DNA of 28,593 nt, taken from assembly GCA_027596035.1 (NCBI GenBank), contig JADGJA010000237.1, forward strand, positions 1-28,593, read 5' to 3'. A program made the position numbers and the translations under genes. Origin of the DNA: Thoreauomyces humboldtii (taxonomy: Eukaryota; Chytridiomycota; Chytridiomycetes; Spizellomycetales; Powellomycetaceae). Shown piece after piece: positions 9,476-19,890 of the stretch. The number at the start of each line of letters is the position of its first letter. Positions within the stretch are counted from its first letter, which is position 1. The notes below the pieces were generated by a model that was not told where the DNA came from, made no database searches, and saw only the letters and a list, made by a program, of their open reading frames with translations.

Positions 9476-10810
9476 TCACAAAGCAGATTGCAGTTGCTGC
9501 AAGAGCTCGTCAGGGATCGCATCATCGGTCCCAAAATTACGGCGAATCAAAGGCAAAGCCTCGTCCCTGATCCGTTCTCGAAGGTCGGGCGAGATGGTGT
9601 CAGGATACTTTGTTGCGAGCGCCGCGAGCAATTGTAAGCACTGGGAAAGGAAAAGACCACAAAATCTCGTTCAGTGCGCGGTTCATGCAGAATATGTACT
9701 TCCCACGTTACCTTTTCCACCAAATCAAGATCCTGCGTCTCACTCATTAGCAGATCAACCGCCATGTCTGGTACGTTGTTTTCTTGTGCCGCTTGTGCCG
9801 CCTTCTCCGCAACCTCTGGGGTCTCCTCTTCCACGAGGGACCGAATGAGAAACATGGCACGTTTGAGAAGCCTGGCGTCGCCGTCCATGACCACTGACAC
9901 GAGGGTGGCCATGCCGTTCTTTTCCGTGAAGGCTTCCAGAGCCTTGGGACTTTGTCGGATGGTACCTGCAGATGGAGGAACAGTATGAGGATCGCGAGCC
10001 GTGTCAGACCCTAAGCGCAAGCTACTTACTCGAGATGCAGTGCATGGCCTTTGCCCGAACTTCCGCGTCCTTGTCCGTCTTGAGTGCGTTCAAGATGGGC
10101 TCCAGACCGCCGGCCGCGATGAACTGAGTAAAGGTGAAAGGGGGGGTTAGACAAAAGTTTGTTCAGAAATGTTCCAAATATGGCAAAGACAGCGTACATC
10201 ATCTTGTGCTTTGGGGTTGTTCTGAACCGCCGTCCCCATCACCCAAGCGGCGAACATGCGCATCTTTGGTTCAGCGTCCGAAGATAGGATGTCGAGGAGT
10301 GGTTTCCAGAGCTTCAGAGGTCGCAGATCTAGCATGGGGAAGATCGGGATGTCAGGCCAAGAAACACGCTGGAATTCGAGGTAGAACAAGGGATCGGTTA
10401 CCGTTCGCGTTGTCGAGGGACTCGACCAGCATCTCGAATTCGTCAAAGGCAGCCTCTCTCTCGTCGATGGATATGCTGGTGTCGGATATTATGACCATGC
10501 AATCTGAGAAAATCGTAAACATGAGGATTGTCAACAACCTCGTCATCCAAAACAGTTGCTGTCTGTCTGACAACCTTTCATTCGTGCAGAGTCCTCCTTC
10601 CCCATGATGACCTCCAACCACTTTGGATCCTGTGAGAAAGGAACCAAAGAGCTTTCAGCGACATTGTTCGCCAGAGCGAGAGGTCCGAGGAGCCTGGAGA
10701 AGAGGCTGGGTACTTACGATCGGCTCCCTCTGCACTGGCGGCTCGGCTCCAGGGGTTGAGTGAGCGCTGCTCCATTGCAACAGCTCCGATGTGGTGGGTG
10801 CTCCAGACAT
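9476..10810 (-). CDS. FES1: Hsp70 nucleotide exchange factor Fes1/HspBP1, seven exons
   Basis: Cytosolic armadillo-type factor that releases ADP from Hsp70. Exons on the minus strand are 10810-10718, 10629-10575, 10503-10402, 10328-10198, 10123-10030, 9965-9712 and 9640-9476. They join in one frame to 297 residues (yeast Fes1 has 290). The start MSGAPTTSELLQWSSAHST resembles the Fes1 N-terminus (a short helix ending in LLxWSI/SxNS), followed by DPKWLEVIMGK. Armadillo-like helices follow: LKLWKPLLDILSSDAEPKMR, AAWVMGTAVQNNPKAQDD, FIAAGGLEPILNALKTDKD and TEKNGMATLVSVVMDGDARL. The NNPKAQ and GGLEPIL motifs are characteristic of the HspBP1/Fes1 family. The gene shares a 213-bp promoter region with UTP18 on the other strand and converges with the F-box gene at its 3' end. 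Confidence 0.93.
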
Positions 10811-11023
10811 TGCAGCGTGGGAAATTGCTACGTTCGAGTGTTTCGAAAGTACGTACGTGAGAAAAGGCTGGATGGGGGGAGAGACGGGGGGGAGTGAAGG
10901 CGGTGAAGGGTGTGAGTCACCTTCTTTTCCTTCTTTTTTTCCCGAGAATCTACTGGGACCTTCTCCCGTCTTTTTCGCCATTCCCACCGCAGTCTCGACA
11001 TTCCCCCTACGCAGAGGAAAGAC
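10811..11023. promoter_or_regulatory. Divergent promoter shared by FES1 and UTP18
   Basis: Only 213 bp separate the two start codons. The region holds G-rich runs (10875-10895), a T-rich stretch (about 10920-10940) and an exact TGAGTCA at 10913-10919. No TATA box is evident. Both promoters and leaders must fit here, so coordinated control is plausible but unproven. Confidence 0.6.
10913..10919. promoter_or_regulatory. TGAGTCA (AP-1/Gcn4-type bZIP site)
   Basis: Exact match to the palindromic bZIP consensus TGA(C/G)TCA, in the middle of the FES1-UTP18 divergent promoter. The factor that would bind in this organism is unknown. Confidence 0.45.
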
Positions 11024-13363
11024 ATGGTAGCAAACAGCAAGAGGGTGGCAGCAGCGGCAGCAGCGGCAGCTGCTGCTGCGGGAACGGACGTCGGCAAAGA
11101 GCCGGCAGCAGTGGCTTCAGAGAAGCCCTTCACAAAACAGCGTCCCGCCCGGAAACGGAAAGCCCAGGCAGACTCCACCACCTCCACCGCGACAACTTCC
11201 GCCATCACATCCGCATCCACCCCTGCATCCACCCCCGCATCAGCGGAGACCGATCAGCACGCCGCATCCCTCAGCTTTCAAAGACTGGAGGCACCGCAAA
11301 AAAAGCAAAAGAAGCGAGGAAAGGGTGCAAAGACGGCGGCAGAGAAGGAAGGCGCTCTGAAGGTCGACCATGGCATCGGAGCTCAGCTAGAGGAGGTGGC
11401 AGTCGTCGGAATTAAGGACGACGAGGAGCGAGAGCTTGAGGATCTCGTCTTTGGGGCGGACGTGGAGGGAAGGTTCGAGGACGTCCTGCCAAAGATCGGA
11501 CACGAGTACGAGGATGTGGTGGACGAGGACGCAGCGTGGCTGGGAGGAGCTCCGGCGCTCGACGACGACGAGCTTGCCTCTGGCGCTCTTGGCGATGACT
11601 CGGGCAGCGACGCGGTATGTTATTTTTCTGTGTTTGCTCAACACCTGGAGGATGGAAGGAGTCACAGGAAACGGACGTCCTCTCAACTGTTCAGCTCTCC
11701 TTTAGGATGCCACATTCTTTTTCGACACCACCGGAGGGGATGCTGATGGAGCAGGGGCGGAAGAGGATTCCACGCACGTCACGATAGATGCAGGGAACAA
11801 CGAGATCTCGTCAGAGCTGCCGGCAGCATGGCAAGACGATGACGATGTCCCCGTCAACATCGTGGACACGAAACGACTGCGTAAGCTACGAACGGACTAC
11901 TCGGAAACCACGCTCTCCGGAAAAGAGTACGAGGCGCGGCTCCGCAAGCAGTTCCAACGGATACATCCAACACCTCACTGGGCGGAGATCGTAGTCCGAG
12001 ATCAAAAGAATGGAAACTCCAGCGACGATCTCCTCCGCGTCCTGAGGACATCCATGGGCATCGTGGATAAGAACAGATCGTCTCGTGTGCTCAACCCTGA
12101 TTCATTGGAAGTCGTTCGTCTGAAGGATGCCAACCAGACCGCGTACTCGCAGGTACATCCGCGGCGGTTCTTGAGTCTAGCGTAATTCTGGCTGAACCAC
12201 CCACCTCCCATACAGTCCGTGATCAAGTCGGTTCAGTTCCATCCAAAGGCCCCAGTCTTACTGACGGCAGGTTTCGACAAGACCCTACGCCTGTTCCAGG
12301 TCGACGGCAAAGTCAACCCCAAAATCCAAAGCATATACATCAAGGACCTGCCAATGTCCAAGGCCACCTTTACACCCGACGGTCGCGAGATTCTCATCTC
12401 CGGAAACCGAAAGTTCTTCTACACTTACAACATCGAGGCCGGTGTCGTGACGCGGATAGCCGGCATTCGAGGTGGGGAGATGGCGGTCGTCATTTGTATC
12501 TCAAACAAAGTTCTAATTGTACGGTTATTTTTTCTTTGTATTCTAGGACAAGACGAGGAGAACTATTCGAAATTTTACGTGTCACCAGACAACAAGCTGA
12601 TCGTCTTCGCCGGTCGTGACGGCACGTTGATGGTCGTGGCGAATGACACGAAGCAGTGGATCGGAAACATGAAGATGAACGGGACGGTCAGGTCCGTCGA
12701 CTTTTCGGCCGACGGGCGATTCCTGCTCTCTTTCGGAGGTGAGGCGAAAATCGCTCACCAGGGTGCATCTCAAGTCCCTTTTGCTAATGACCTATTTTGG
12801 TTCTTCTGTAGGAGACGGTGAGGTGTACCAGTGGGACCTCGGATCGCGCACATGCGTGCACAAGTTCTACGACGAGGGATGCGTAAACGCCGCAACCCTC
12901 GCCGTATCGCGCGGTTCCGGTTTCATCGCTACCGGGTACGTTCAGAAATGCCTGTACTCATTGCTTCCCTGCCGGGACCAAGAGCTGACAGTTCCCTAAC
13001 CTTTAATCGTTTTTTCCATCCAGATCCCAAGCAGGAGTTGTGAACCTCTACGACCAATCCTCCTGCTTCGCATCCACCAACCCCTCCCCCCAGAAAGCCA
13101 TCCTGAACCTCACCACCCCGATCACCAACCTCCGCTTCAACCACGACTCTCAGATCCTCGCCATGGCGAGCAGGGAGGCCAAGGATTCACTCAGGTTGCT
13201 CCACGTTCCGACCAAGAGAGTGTTCAAGAACTGGCCAACCGCTCAGACTCCCCTCGGTTACGTCCAGTCGTTGGACTTTTCTCCCGGGGGCGGATATCTC
13301 GCCATCGGGAACGATAAGGGGAAGGTGTTGCTGTATAGGCTTAATGCATACGATGCGGTTTAG
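11024..13363 (+). CDS. UTP18: U3 snoRNP / SSU processome WD40 protein Utp18, six exons
   Basis: Nucleolar component of the small-subunit processome, needed for 18S rRNA maturation. Exons are 11024-11614, 11706-12152, 12216-12471, 12547-12738, 12812-12935 and 13024-13363, giving 649 residues (yeast 594). The N-terminus is low-complexity: an 11-Ala run at residues 9-19, then basic and acidic stretches (KKQKKRGKGAK; DDEERELEDLVFG). The family signature RLRKLRTDYSETTLSGKEYE lies near residue 250. The WD40 propeller starts near residue 347 (IKSVQFHPKAPVLLTAGFDK) and runs to the C-terminus, with blades ending in RLFQVDG, YQWDLGS, VNLYDQSS and VLLYRLN. The longer length than yeast comes from the N-terminal low-complexity part. 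A 10-G run begins two bases after the stop codon. Confidence 0.92.
11047..11080 (+). repeat. Imperfect trinucleotide (GCA/GCG/GCT) repeat coding poly-Ala
   Basis: An imperfect triplet repeat inside UTP18 encodes eleven alanines in a row. Length variation between strains would be expected. Confidence 0.7.
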
Positions 13364-13364
13364 A

Positions 13365-13374
13365 GGGGGGGGGG
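13365..13374 (+). repeat. G10 homopolymer tract after UTP18 stop
   Basis: Ten G residues beginning two bases after the UTP18 stop codon, in the expected 3' UTR, followed by TTTT. Confidence 0.8.
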
Positions 13375-13825
13375 TTTTCCCTGCTTATTTAAAAACTTCC
13401 GACCTGGGGTTGCTTCTGTCATAAGTCCCACACGTATGTGTGCGTGACGAGGTTGCTATACCCGCGCATCGCATCCTTCGAGTCCATCCAAATCTAACAT
13501 CGCGACGACGACGACGCCAAGAGCCGACACTGGATCCCGTCTACCGTGGGAATTCCTTACCCCCTGCTGGGTTTTCCACCTTGACCCTCCCGGCTGCTCC
13601 TCCATCGACCAGGCATCCCAGCTCCATCATCAACCTGCCCAGACACTCGTCCACGGCCCTGAGCAGCAAAGCCAAGGGCTCGTCCGTCTCGCCCCACCTC
13701 GGCCACACGGGGGTGACGAAGGCCAGCACACCCTCCATCACCCACACCGCGCTGGGAACTTCAGAAATTCAAAGGGCTCTCGCCGCGAGCGAAGCCTTCC
13801 TGCTCCCGGCAGTTTTTGTGTTTCT

Positions 13826-14216
13826 TTGCATTGCTGCAAACTTTTGGACTTCGAGCGAGCTTGCGGAGCAGTGCGTCAACGACACCAGCAATGGCTGGTC
13901 TATCGCAGGTGTTTTGACGGGATTGGGACAGGGAGTGCGATCTACGTTGCGGTAACTCTCGGCTCGCTCGAGGCGGCCGACATCATTGGAGATGTCGTTC
14001 GAGCGACCGGAGTGCGCCACGAGCTCCAACTTAAGTCGCACATCCCTCGCCTAGTCGAGGACGCGGCGGCTCGGCCCAGGCTCCAGGCCGAGAACGAGGA
14101 CCTCCGCAAGGAGCTTGCCGCCTGCTCGTTCCGAGCTGTCGGCCGCCCGCACCGAGCTTAAAATCCGCGGGACCAGAAGCGTGAACCTTCTGGGAGCGTC
14201 CTCGACTACATCGTAA
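13826..14216 (+). pseudogene. Possible broken coding region with coiled-coil character
   Basis: One plus-strand frame (13826-14161) reads GSLEAADIIGDVVRATG, then a heptad-like stretch ending LQAENEDLRKELAACS. Its apparent continuation, SELSAARTELKIRG, lies in the next frame, from 14130 to a stop at 14214-14216. That is a one-base frame slip in the middle of a coiled-coil-like segment. No start codon is convincing: the only nearby ATG (13891) is in another frame. It could be a decayed gene, a gene with a sequence error, the last exon of an unresolved gene, or a chance GC-rich frame. No family recognised. Confidence 0.25.
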
Positions 14217-15039
14217 TACACGTCATACACAGTCGGGGTGGGCCAATCGCGGTGAGCAGCAGGAAAGATTAGCCGGAAAGCCGGGCTCGCAGGTATTTCG
14301 ATGGTAAACGGACGAGGATGCGTTGACGCAGGTCGAGTTCGCAGCCGGTAGTTGCGAGCCTCACGGAAGTGTGACATTGGCGTTGAATCATCTCGTTTCC
14401 TGTGCCTGCGCGGATATTTTCGTTGTGTTCTTTGCTGCGACGTTGCGACGACACAAGGTGTACTTCCTCTGCTCTCCTCGCAGAATCGTCAGGAGCGTTT
14501 TCAACGGGGTGTCGACGAGACCAGGGATACGATCCTTCTCCACTCCCCGCGCCTCTGTACATGACTACATTGCAGATCTATCTCGATGTGTCGCATATTT
14601 GCAGACCAAAATGTACTTCATGCCATTGGAATAGTGTCGAGGGAGTAGCATGTTTCGAATAAAAGTCTATGTGGTCCCTACACTTTACAAGAGTCTATGT
14701 TCGATCCCGTGATGATGATTGTAGTGTGATGTGACTGGAATCAGCCGGTGAACTCGCTCCGCGCCGTACAAAGGTACCCGAGTATGGCGGTAACGACGGT
14801 CGGGTAGGGCAAACTGGCACGCGCGTAGCGAGAGAATGGGAGACCCGAAGCCCAGAGCTCGCAGGTGTTGACGGTGACCAGATGAAGGATGGGCTGGCTG
14901 ACGCAGATTGGGACCGATTGATCCCGTCGTTCGCCGCAAGCAAGCATCACGGAAATGTCCTCGTCGAGTATGCCCAAACCGGATCCCAACAACCACTTGC
15001 GGAAAGCGCAGGTCTAGCTCGTAGCCGATTGATCATCCG

Positions 15040-15795
15040 TTACGCTGCGACGACGGAAAGCCACGGCGCCGTGAAGAACGTGTCACCCCTCCGCTTCTCC
15101 ATCTTTGTGACTCCAGCAAGGGGAACGTCCTCGATCTGCAGTCCCGCCGGCTCGCAGAATCCCAAGCTCGACAACTCCTCAGGCAACGCGCTGCACGCCA
15201 TCCCATGTCCGACCATGACGACCGTCCGATGATCTTCCTCGGGATGTTCGGCGAGCGCTTGAGACAGGGACATGACGTATCGCGCCACTTGATCCTCCGG
15301 CGATTCCGGGAACGGGGGAAGTGCTTCGGGGTATCCGACCGTGGAAGCTCGTAGTCGCAATCCAGGGAACTCCTTGACGCGTGACTCATGGGTGAACCCA
15401 TCCAACGGCGGTCGTTCGGTGAAGTTTCGCTTCATCATGAATCCCATGGGAGGGAACAGTTGCATGGTCGCGTCCTTCAACCCGTGGGAGATGAGGGAGG
15501 ACATGACGCCGTTCGCGGTTTCGATGCATCGTAGGAAGGGTGAGGTGAGTATGTGAACTGGCGACGACGTGGATTGTTGGGTGAGAATGTCTTTTGCGAT
15601 CAGACGTCCTGAGGCTTGCGCTTGGGTGACGCCCTTTTCAGTGAGTGGGCTATCGTAGGGTCGGGCTGCCGTGTCTTTCCATGTGGCGTCGACCTTGTCG
15701 ATGCGTTCCGCATGTCTGACTAGATAGACCGTGCACGAGAGATCAGGGTCGCGAAGGATACCTTCGAGAGGATGTGCGGGATCTGGGACCGTCAT
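15040..15795 (-). CDS. Histidine phosphatase superfamily (phosphoglycerate mutase-like) protein
   Basis: A single exon of 251 residues with ATG at 15795. The catalytic RHG-type motif is VRHAERID near residue 27, where the His would be phosphorylated. A conserved Arg lies in SPFLRCIETA, and the second catalytic His in VVMVGHGMACSAL near residue 197. This layout, with the insertion between the two motifs, resembles small fungal and UBASH3/Sts-like phosphatases more than glycolytic phosphoglycerate mutase. The substrate cannot be told from the sequence. There is no signal peptide or membrane segment, so a soluble cytosolic enzyme is likely. A CCAAT box in the same region (15913-15917, plus strand) lies about 120 bp upstream of its start. 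Confidence 0.85.
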   Translation of the reverse strand: MTVPDPAHPLEGILRDPDLSCTVYLVRHAERIDKVDATWKDTAARPYDSPLTEKGVTQAQASGRLIAKDILTQQSTSSPVHILTSPFLRCIETANGVMSSLISHGLKDATMQLFPPMGFMMKRNFTERPPLDGFTHESRVKEFPGLRLRASTVGYPEALPPFPESPEDQVARYVMSLSQALAEHPEEDHRTVVMVGHGMACSALPEELSSLGFCEPAGLQIEDVPLAGVTKMEKRRGDTFFTAPWLSVVAA

Positions 15796-16115
15796 GGTGG
15801 TTGGGACAGCCTAGAATGAGGGGGCCAAGGGTTGTTGCTGAGCCTTTTCTCATGTTTCCCACGTCCACAACCAACCCCTTCGGAAACGGAATGTTCGATT
15901 CCGGATGACTGGCCAATCGGAACGGCTCTTCTTCTTCGCCTCGTCGCGCGGGAGACGTACTGTACAGTACCCAGTCGACATGAACGGATATGATATATGC
16001 ATTGAAGGCCGCATTGGCGAGAGGTTGGGTTGCAGATATGTGGAAGGGGGGGACGGAGGGAGAGGGTGAGATTGCTGACCGAAAGGTATGATGAGGATGT
16101 CTAATGAAAGCAGAT
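15796..16115. other. Intergenic region between OLA1 and the phosphatase gene
   Basis: About 320 bp, with both flanking genes on the minus strand. It must contain the OLA1 3' UTR and the phosphatase promoter. The only candidate site seen is CCAAT at 15913-15917. No gene is supported. Confidence 0.45.
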
Positions 16116-17639
16116 CTACTTCTTCTTGGGTGCGGGAGCGGCGGTGACGTTGAACTGGAAGTGAATAATGTCACCGTCCTGGACCTGGTAGGCCTTTCCT
16201 TCGATCCTGTACTTTCCGGCAGCCCTGACGTTGGCCATGCTCTTCTGACCCTCGCTGAGAGCCTTGAAGTCCTCAAAGGCGACAACCTCGGCTTTGATGA
16301 ACCCTCTCTCGAAGTCAGAGTGGATGACGCCTGCGGCCTGGGGGGCGAGGGCGTTGGCGTGGATGCACCAAGCCCTGACCTCCTTGTCTCCCGCGGTGAA
16401 GTAGTAGGTGAGGTTGAGGGCAGAGTAACCGGTGGTAATGATCTTGGGGAGGACCGAAGCACCTTCGGGTGCTTCGGTTCCGTTGGTCTTTGCGTCCCAG
16501 AGAGCCTGCTCGTGTTCGATCGAGAAGGGGATGATCTGACCGCCTCCGTGTGCTTGAACCCAGGCAGCGATCTTGCCGAGCCACTTGTTCTTGCGACGGA
16601 TGTAGTCGGCGGACGTCAAGTTGACGAGGTAGATGACGGGCTTGGTGGTAATCAGTTGGAACTTTCATCGGAAGGAAATAGGACTCCGTCAAAAGGGGAA
16701 CTTCTTCACGCGCTCCACAACCTTTTCTGATGGTTCACCTTCTCCTTGATGAGCTCGATCTCGCCGGCGGACCAGTCTCCACTCGCGACAGGGATCTGCT
16801 TCTCGAGAAGCTCCTGGATCTTTGCGATGGTGTCGTTGAAGAGGATCGAGAGCTTGTAGCGACCGCCTCCCTTCTTCACGGCGGCCATCTCGGCCTGGAC
16901 ACCCTTCTTGAGAATCTCGAGATCCTTCAAGCACAGCTCGGAAAGGATCGTGTCGAGATCACGTGTTGGGTCGACAGAGTCCTCGACGTGCACGACGTCG
17001 GGGTTCTCAAAAGCGCTGCAAAATGGGACATCCAGTGTCAGGAAACAGAGTACTGATCACCGAGGTTTCCCTTCGTCGGTTGACCGTACCGGACAACGTG
17101 GTAGATACCATCGACGGCTTGGATGTGGGACAGGAAAGCATTTCCGAGACCGGCACCCTCGCTCGCGCCCTTGATCAGACCGGCAATATCGGTGATGTGG
17201 AGGTACGCAGGGTAGCAAGATGGAGGGTTCCAGATTTTGCAGAGGTAGTCGTAACGTTCGTCGGGAACCGCACATCGGGAGCTGGAATCCACCAAGATGC
17301 CCTCGTTAATTTTCGCTTCCGGAAAGCGTCAACTCTGGCCTATAGCGGTGCGGACGTACTCGTTGGGCTCGATGGTGCAGAAGGGGTAGTTCTCGGCTGC
17401 CGCTGCCTGTTCGGTGAGCAGGTTGAAGAGGGAGGACTTGCCGACGTTGGGCAAGCCGACCACACCCATCTTCAGGTTGTTCTTCACGCGGCCAAAGCTG
17501 CAAGTTGCATTCACGGGGTTAAGTGCTTGGAGATCACCGACGGCTTCCGACACCCTTGTCAGACTGAGAGCTTTACAAAACCCCTCTGTACTGACCGAAC
17601 GACATTGGTACTCTCAATAGCGACTTTCTTGGGAGGCAT
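16116..17639 (-). CDS. OLA1: Obg-like ATPase 1 (YchF/OLA1 family), five exons
   Basis: Ribosome-associated P-loop ATPase of the TRAFAC class. Exons on the minus strand are 17639-17596, 17497-17360, 17281-17090, 17015-16739 and 16661-16116. They join to 398 residues (human OLA1 has 396). The start MPPKK matches the family. The P-loop GLPNVGKSS is at residues 29-37 and the switch II region contains [21 protein letters not shown] helical insertion follows, then [20 protein letters not shown], and a C-terminal TGS domain containing [17 protein letters not shown] and ending [12 protein letters not shown]. The G4 motif reads N-L-T-S where human and yeast have N-L-S-E (from memory). The gene lies head to head with the PPR gene across 214 bp. 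By family knowledge it acts in translation and stress responses. Confidence 0.94.
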
Positions 17640-17853
17640 GTTGGGCAATAGTTCGTGCCAGTTGAGCCTTGACGATGTGAACGGATGGTGACGAACTGGT
17701 AGCCTTTGTCTCTCTTTTTTTCTTGAGCGACGAAAAAGACTGGAAAGCTCTGTGAGTCATCGTGACTCGACGCCAATCCACGTCTCACCCTCTCACCCTC
17801 TCGTCGCTTTCACACAACCCACCATCTTCCTCGCACGCCGCGACCGTTGAGCC
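17640..17853. promoter_or_regulatory. Divergent promoter shared by OLA1 and the PPR gene
   Basis: The two start codons are 214 bp apart. The region holds a T-rich tract (17712-17722) and an exact TGAGTCA at 17753-17759 followed by CGTGACTCG. No TATA box is visible. Confidence 0.55.
17753..17759. promoter_or_regulatory. TGAGTCA (AP-1/Gcn4-type bZIP site)
   Basis: Exact bZIP consensus in the OLA1-PPR divergent promoter. A second partial site, TGACTC, follows at 17763-17768. Confidence 0.45.
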
Positions 17854-19890
17854 ATGTCATGCCCACTGATCAAGACCGCATCATCTGGATGCTTGTTCCG
17901 GAGGAGCAGTACGGTCCTTCCTTGCCACCGTCCAGTACCATCTTGCCCACTCAAGAAACGCTCGACTCCATGCGGTCGCTTTCGTTCCACCGTTAGCTCC
18001 CCGTCAGTAACTTCGCCAGCCTCTCCATCCCGTGCACGAGAAGACAACAGAAAAGCTCAATTATCGTCAAGCTCTTCGTTCGATTCCATCTTCAGGCTTT
18101 TTGACAATCTTACACCGCCGGCACAAAGCCGCGCGAAAGAGAGCCGACCGAAACTGGGCAAACCGAAACAGGGCAAACCGAAACGGCAGTCACCGTTCAA
18201 GCCCTTGCCGCGCACTCCGTGTCCGTCACCTCCTGCCCATCCAAGCTCGACAGACCCTCATGTAGATCTGAAGAATTATTTGACCGAGAGAAGCTTTGCG
18301 CTTGCCCGGAGAGCCTTCAAGCGTCTGGTCAAGCTCAACGTTGCCAAACCCTCCTCGATCGTGTTTCTGGAAGCTCGAACCCTTATCGCTCTTCTCAACC
18401 TTACGGCTAGAACGGCAACCGTCACACCCATCCAGATCGGCCTCATCATAACTTCCATCCGGAAGTTTGCGACGGATCGAGGGATCGATCTGACACGAGC
18501 TCAGGGCGGATCTGCAGCTCTGGTCGCGGCCTGGGCAAAGGCGGGAAGAGTCGACATCGCGGTGCGAGAGGTCCATGCTGCGTTGCAGTATGGCGGAAAC
18601 AATGAGAAAGAACGTAAAGACATTGTCGGGGCTTTGATCGTGGGATTGGCTGACAGGAAACTGACCGATGCCGCCGCCGGATTGCTCTCACGGATTGCGG
18701 GCCTCAAGTCGCATGTTCCATACATGGCCGTCATCGCGGCTTTTGCAAAACCCGGAGGTTCGATGGATCGTGCACTTGAAGTGTACAGAACGATGGTTAC
18801 ATCCCTCCATACAACCAAAGGACCCGCCATCATCGCCCTCATACACGGATACGCCCTCAGAGGCAACGTCGCCCTCGCCGAACGATGGTTCAACGAGATA
18901 CCCAAACACAAACACCTCTCCCACACGACCGGGAGCTACAATGCCATGCTCCGCGCTCACTCCGTCAAAGGCGACGCAAAATCCGCAGGGGAACTGTATC
19001 GAACCATGCAGGAATCGAACATCGAACCCTCCATCTCCACCTACGCCCATCTCATCCGATCCACCATCCCGTCCGCCGACGTCGCGACCGCACAGACGTG
19101 GTTGAACGCGAGCGAAGGGGTGTCCTTGAACCACAGCAGATTCGACCTCCATCTCGCCATGATGGAAGTCCATTGCGCGGCAGGTCAGGTGGAAGAGGGA
19201 TGGAAGTCGTTGAACGACGCGCTATCCACCCCTCATCACGGGTTCCCACACCTCTCCCTCCGTCCACTCGCGGCCACCGTCGCGAACGATCTGGACGGCG
19301 CACGACGTCGCATCCTTCACGTTCCCCTCCGACATCGCGGGACGGTGGTGGCCGGATTGATGGAAGCGTTCAGCGAGGGATCGCAACCACCCAGACCCGA
19401 CGTGGCGGTGACGCTCTACACGATGCTGGGTTCTGGAGTGTTCGGGGACGTGGCGCTGGATGCGAGGGTCCATAGCTTTGCCGTCGATGCGAACGTTCGG
19501 ACTCAGGACATGGAGGCCGCGAGGAGAGCTTTCGACGCCATCTCTGATGCTGGGAAGAGACCGTCCACGCCTGCGTACGTCGCCCTGGTGTCGGGGTATG
19601 GAAGAGTGGGGGATCGAGATGGGGTCAGGAGGATGGAGAGGATGATGGAGGACAACGACGTGGTCAAGACGGTCCCGGTGTATGAAGGTGTTTTGGAGGC
19701 CCTCTTGGGTGCGAATGTAGAAGTGGATCGGCAACTGCTGTTGAGAGTCGGAAAGGAGGTGGCGGAGAGTGGACTCGTGCCGGGAAAGGAATACCGGGCG
19801 GTCTGGAAGGCGGTCGAGACGTGTGGTGTGCCTCTTCTCGTTGATACCTTGGACATGGGAGCTATGGGAGGAGTGGCATCTGCTTCGTGA
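17854..19890 (+). CDS. Pentatricopeptide repeat (PPR) protein, probably mitochondrial
   Basis: A single exon of 678 residues. The first about 50 residues are rich in Arg, Ser and Pro with almost no acidic residues, as in mitochondrial presequences. The body is all-helical, with several degenerate PPR motifs of about 35 residues. The clearest are near residues 360-395 (SYNAMLRAHSVKGDAKSAGE, then a second helix ending YAHLI) and 570-606 (AYVALVSGYGRVGDRDGVRR). PPR proteins bind organellar RNA and act in its processing, stability or translation (family knowledge). The particular target cannot be inferred, and I cannot place it with a named yeast gene. It is intron-free, unlike most of its neighbours. 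It converges with the GT8 gene, 143 bp apart. Confidence 0.85.
   Translation: MSCPLIKTASSGCLFRRSSTVLPCHRPVPSCPLKKRSTPCGRFRSTVSSPSVTSPASPSRAREDNRKAQLSSSSSFDSIFRLFDNLTPPAQSRAKESRPKLGKPKQGKPKRQSPFKPLPRTPCPSPPAHPSSTDPHVDLKNYLTERSFALARRAFKRLVKLNVAKPSSIVFLEARTLIALLNLTARTATVTPIQIGLIITSIRKFATDRGIDLTRAQGGSAALVAAWAKAGRVDIAVREVHAALQYGGNNEKERKDIVGALIVGLADRKLTDAAAGLLSRIAGLKSHVPYMAVIAAFAKPGGSMDRALEVYRTMVTSLHTTKGPAIIALIHGYALRGNVALAERWFNEIPKHKHLSHTTGSYNAMLRAHSVKGDAKSAGELYRTMQESNIEPSISTYAHLIRSTIPSADVATAQTWLNASEGVSLNHSRFDLHLAMMEVHCAAGQVEEGWKSLNDALSTPHHGFPHLSLRPLAATVANDLDGARRRILHVPLRHRGTVVAGLMEAFSEGSQPPRPDVAVTLYTMLGSGVFGDVALDARVHSFAVDANVRTQDMEAARRAFDAISDAGKRPSTPAYVALVSGYGRVGDRDGVRRMERMMEDNDVVKTVPVYEGVLEALLGANVEVDRQLLLRVGKEVAESGLVPGKEYRAVWKAVETCGVPLLVDTLDMGAMGGVASAS

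Larger units (their letters stand above)
13364..15039. other. Gene-poor region with unassigned coding-like fragments
   Basis: About 1.7 kb between UTP18 and the minus-strand histidine phosphatase. It holds the G10 run at 13365-13374 and a short GAC-type repeat at 13501-13516. Overlapping plus-strand frames at 13440-13955 and 13826-14161 are described separately. From 14217 to 15039 I see nothing convincing apart from AATAAA at 14658-14663 and a repeated AGTCTATGT (14664-14672 and 14691-14699). No tRNA or transposase signature was found. Confidence 0.45.

Noticed and set aside
10820..10850. Possible heat-shock element upstream of FES1 (TTC/GAA words)
   Set aside because: The TTC and GAA words do not keep the 5-bp unit spacing needed for an Hsf1 site.
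16104..16730. 208-residue plus-strand open frame
   Set aside because: It is antisense to the last OLA1 exon and TGS domain.
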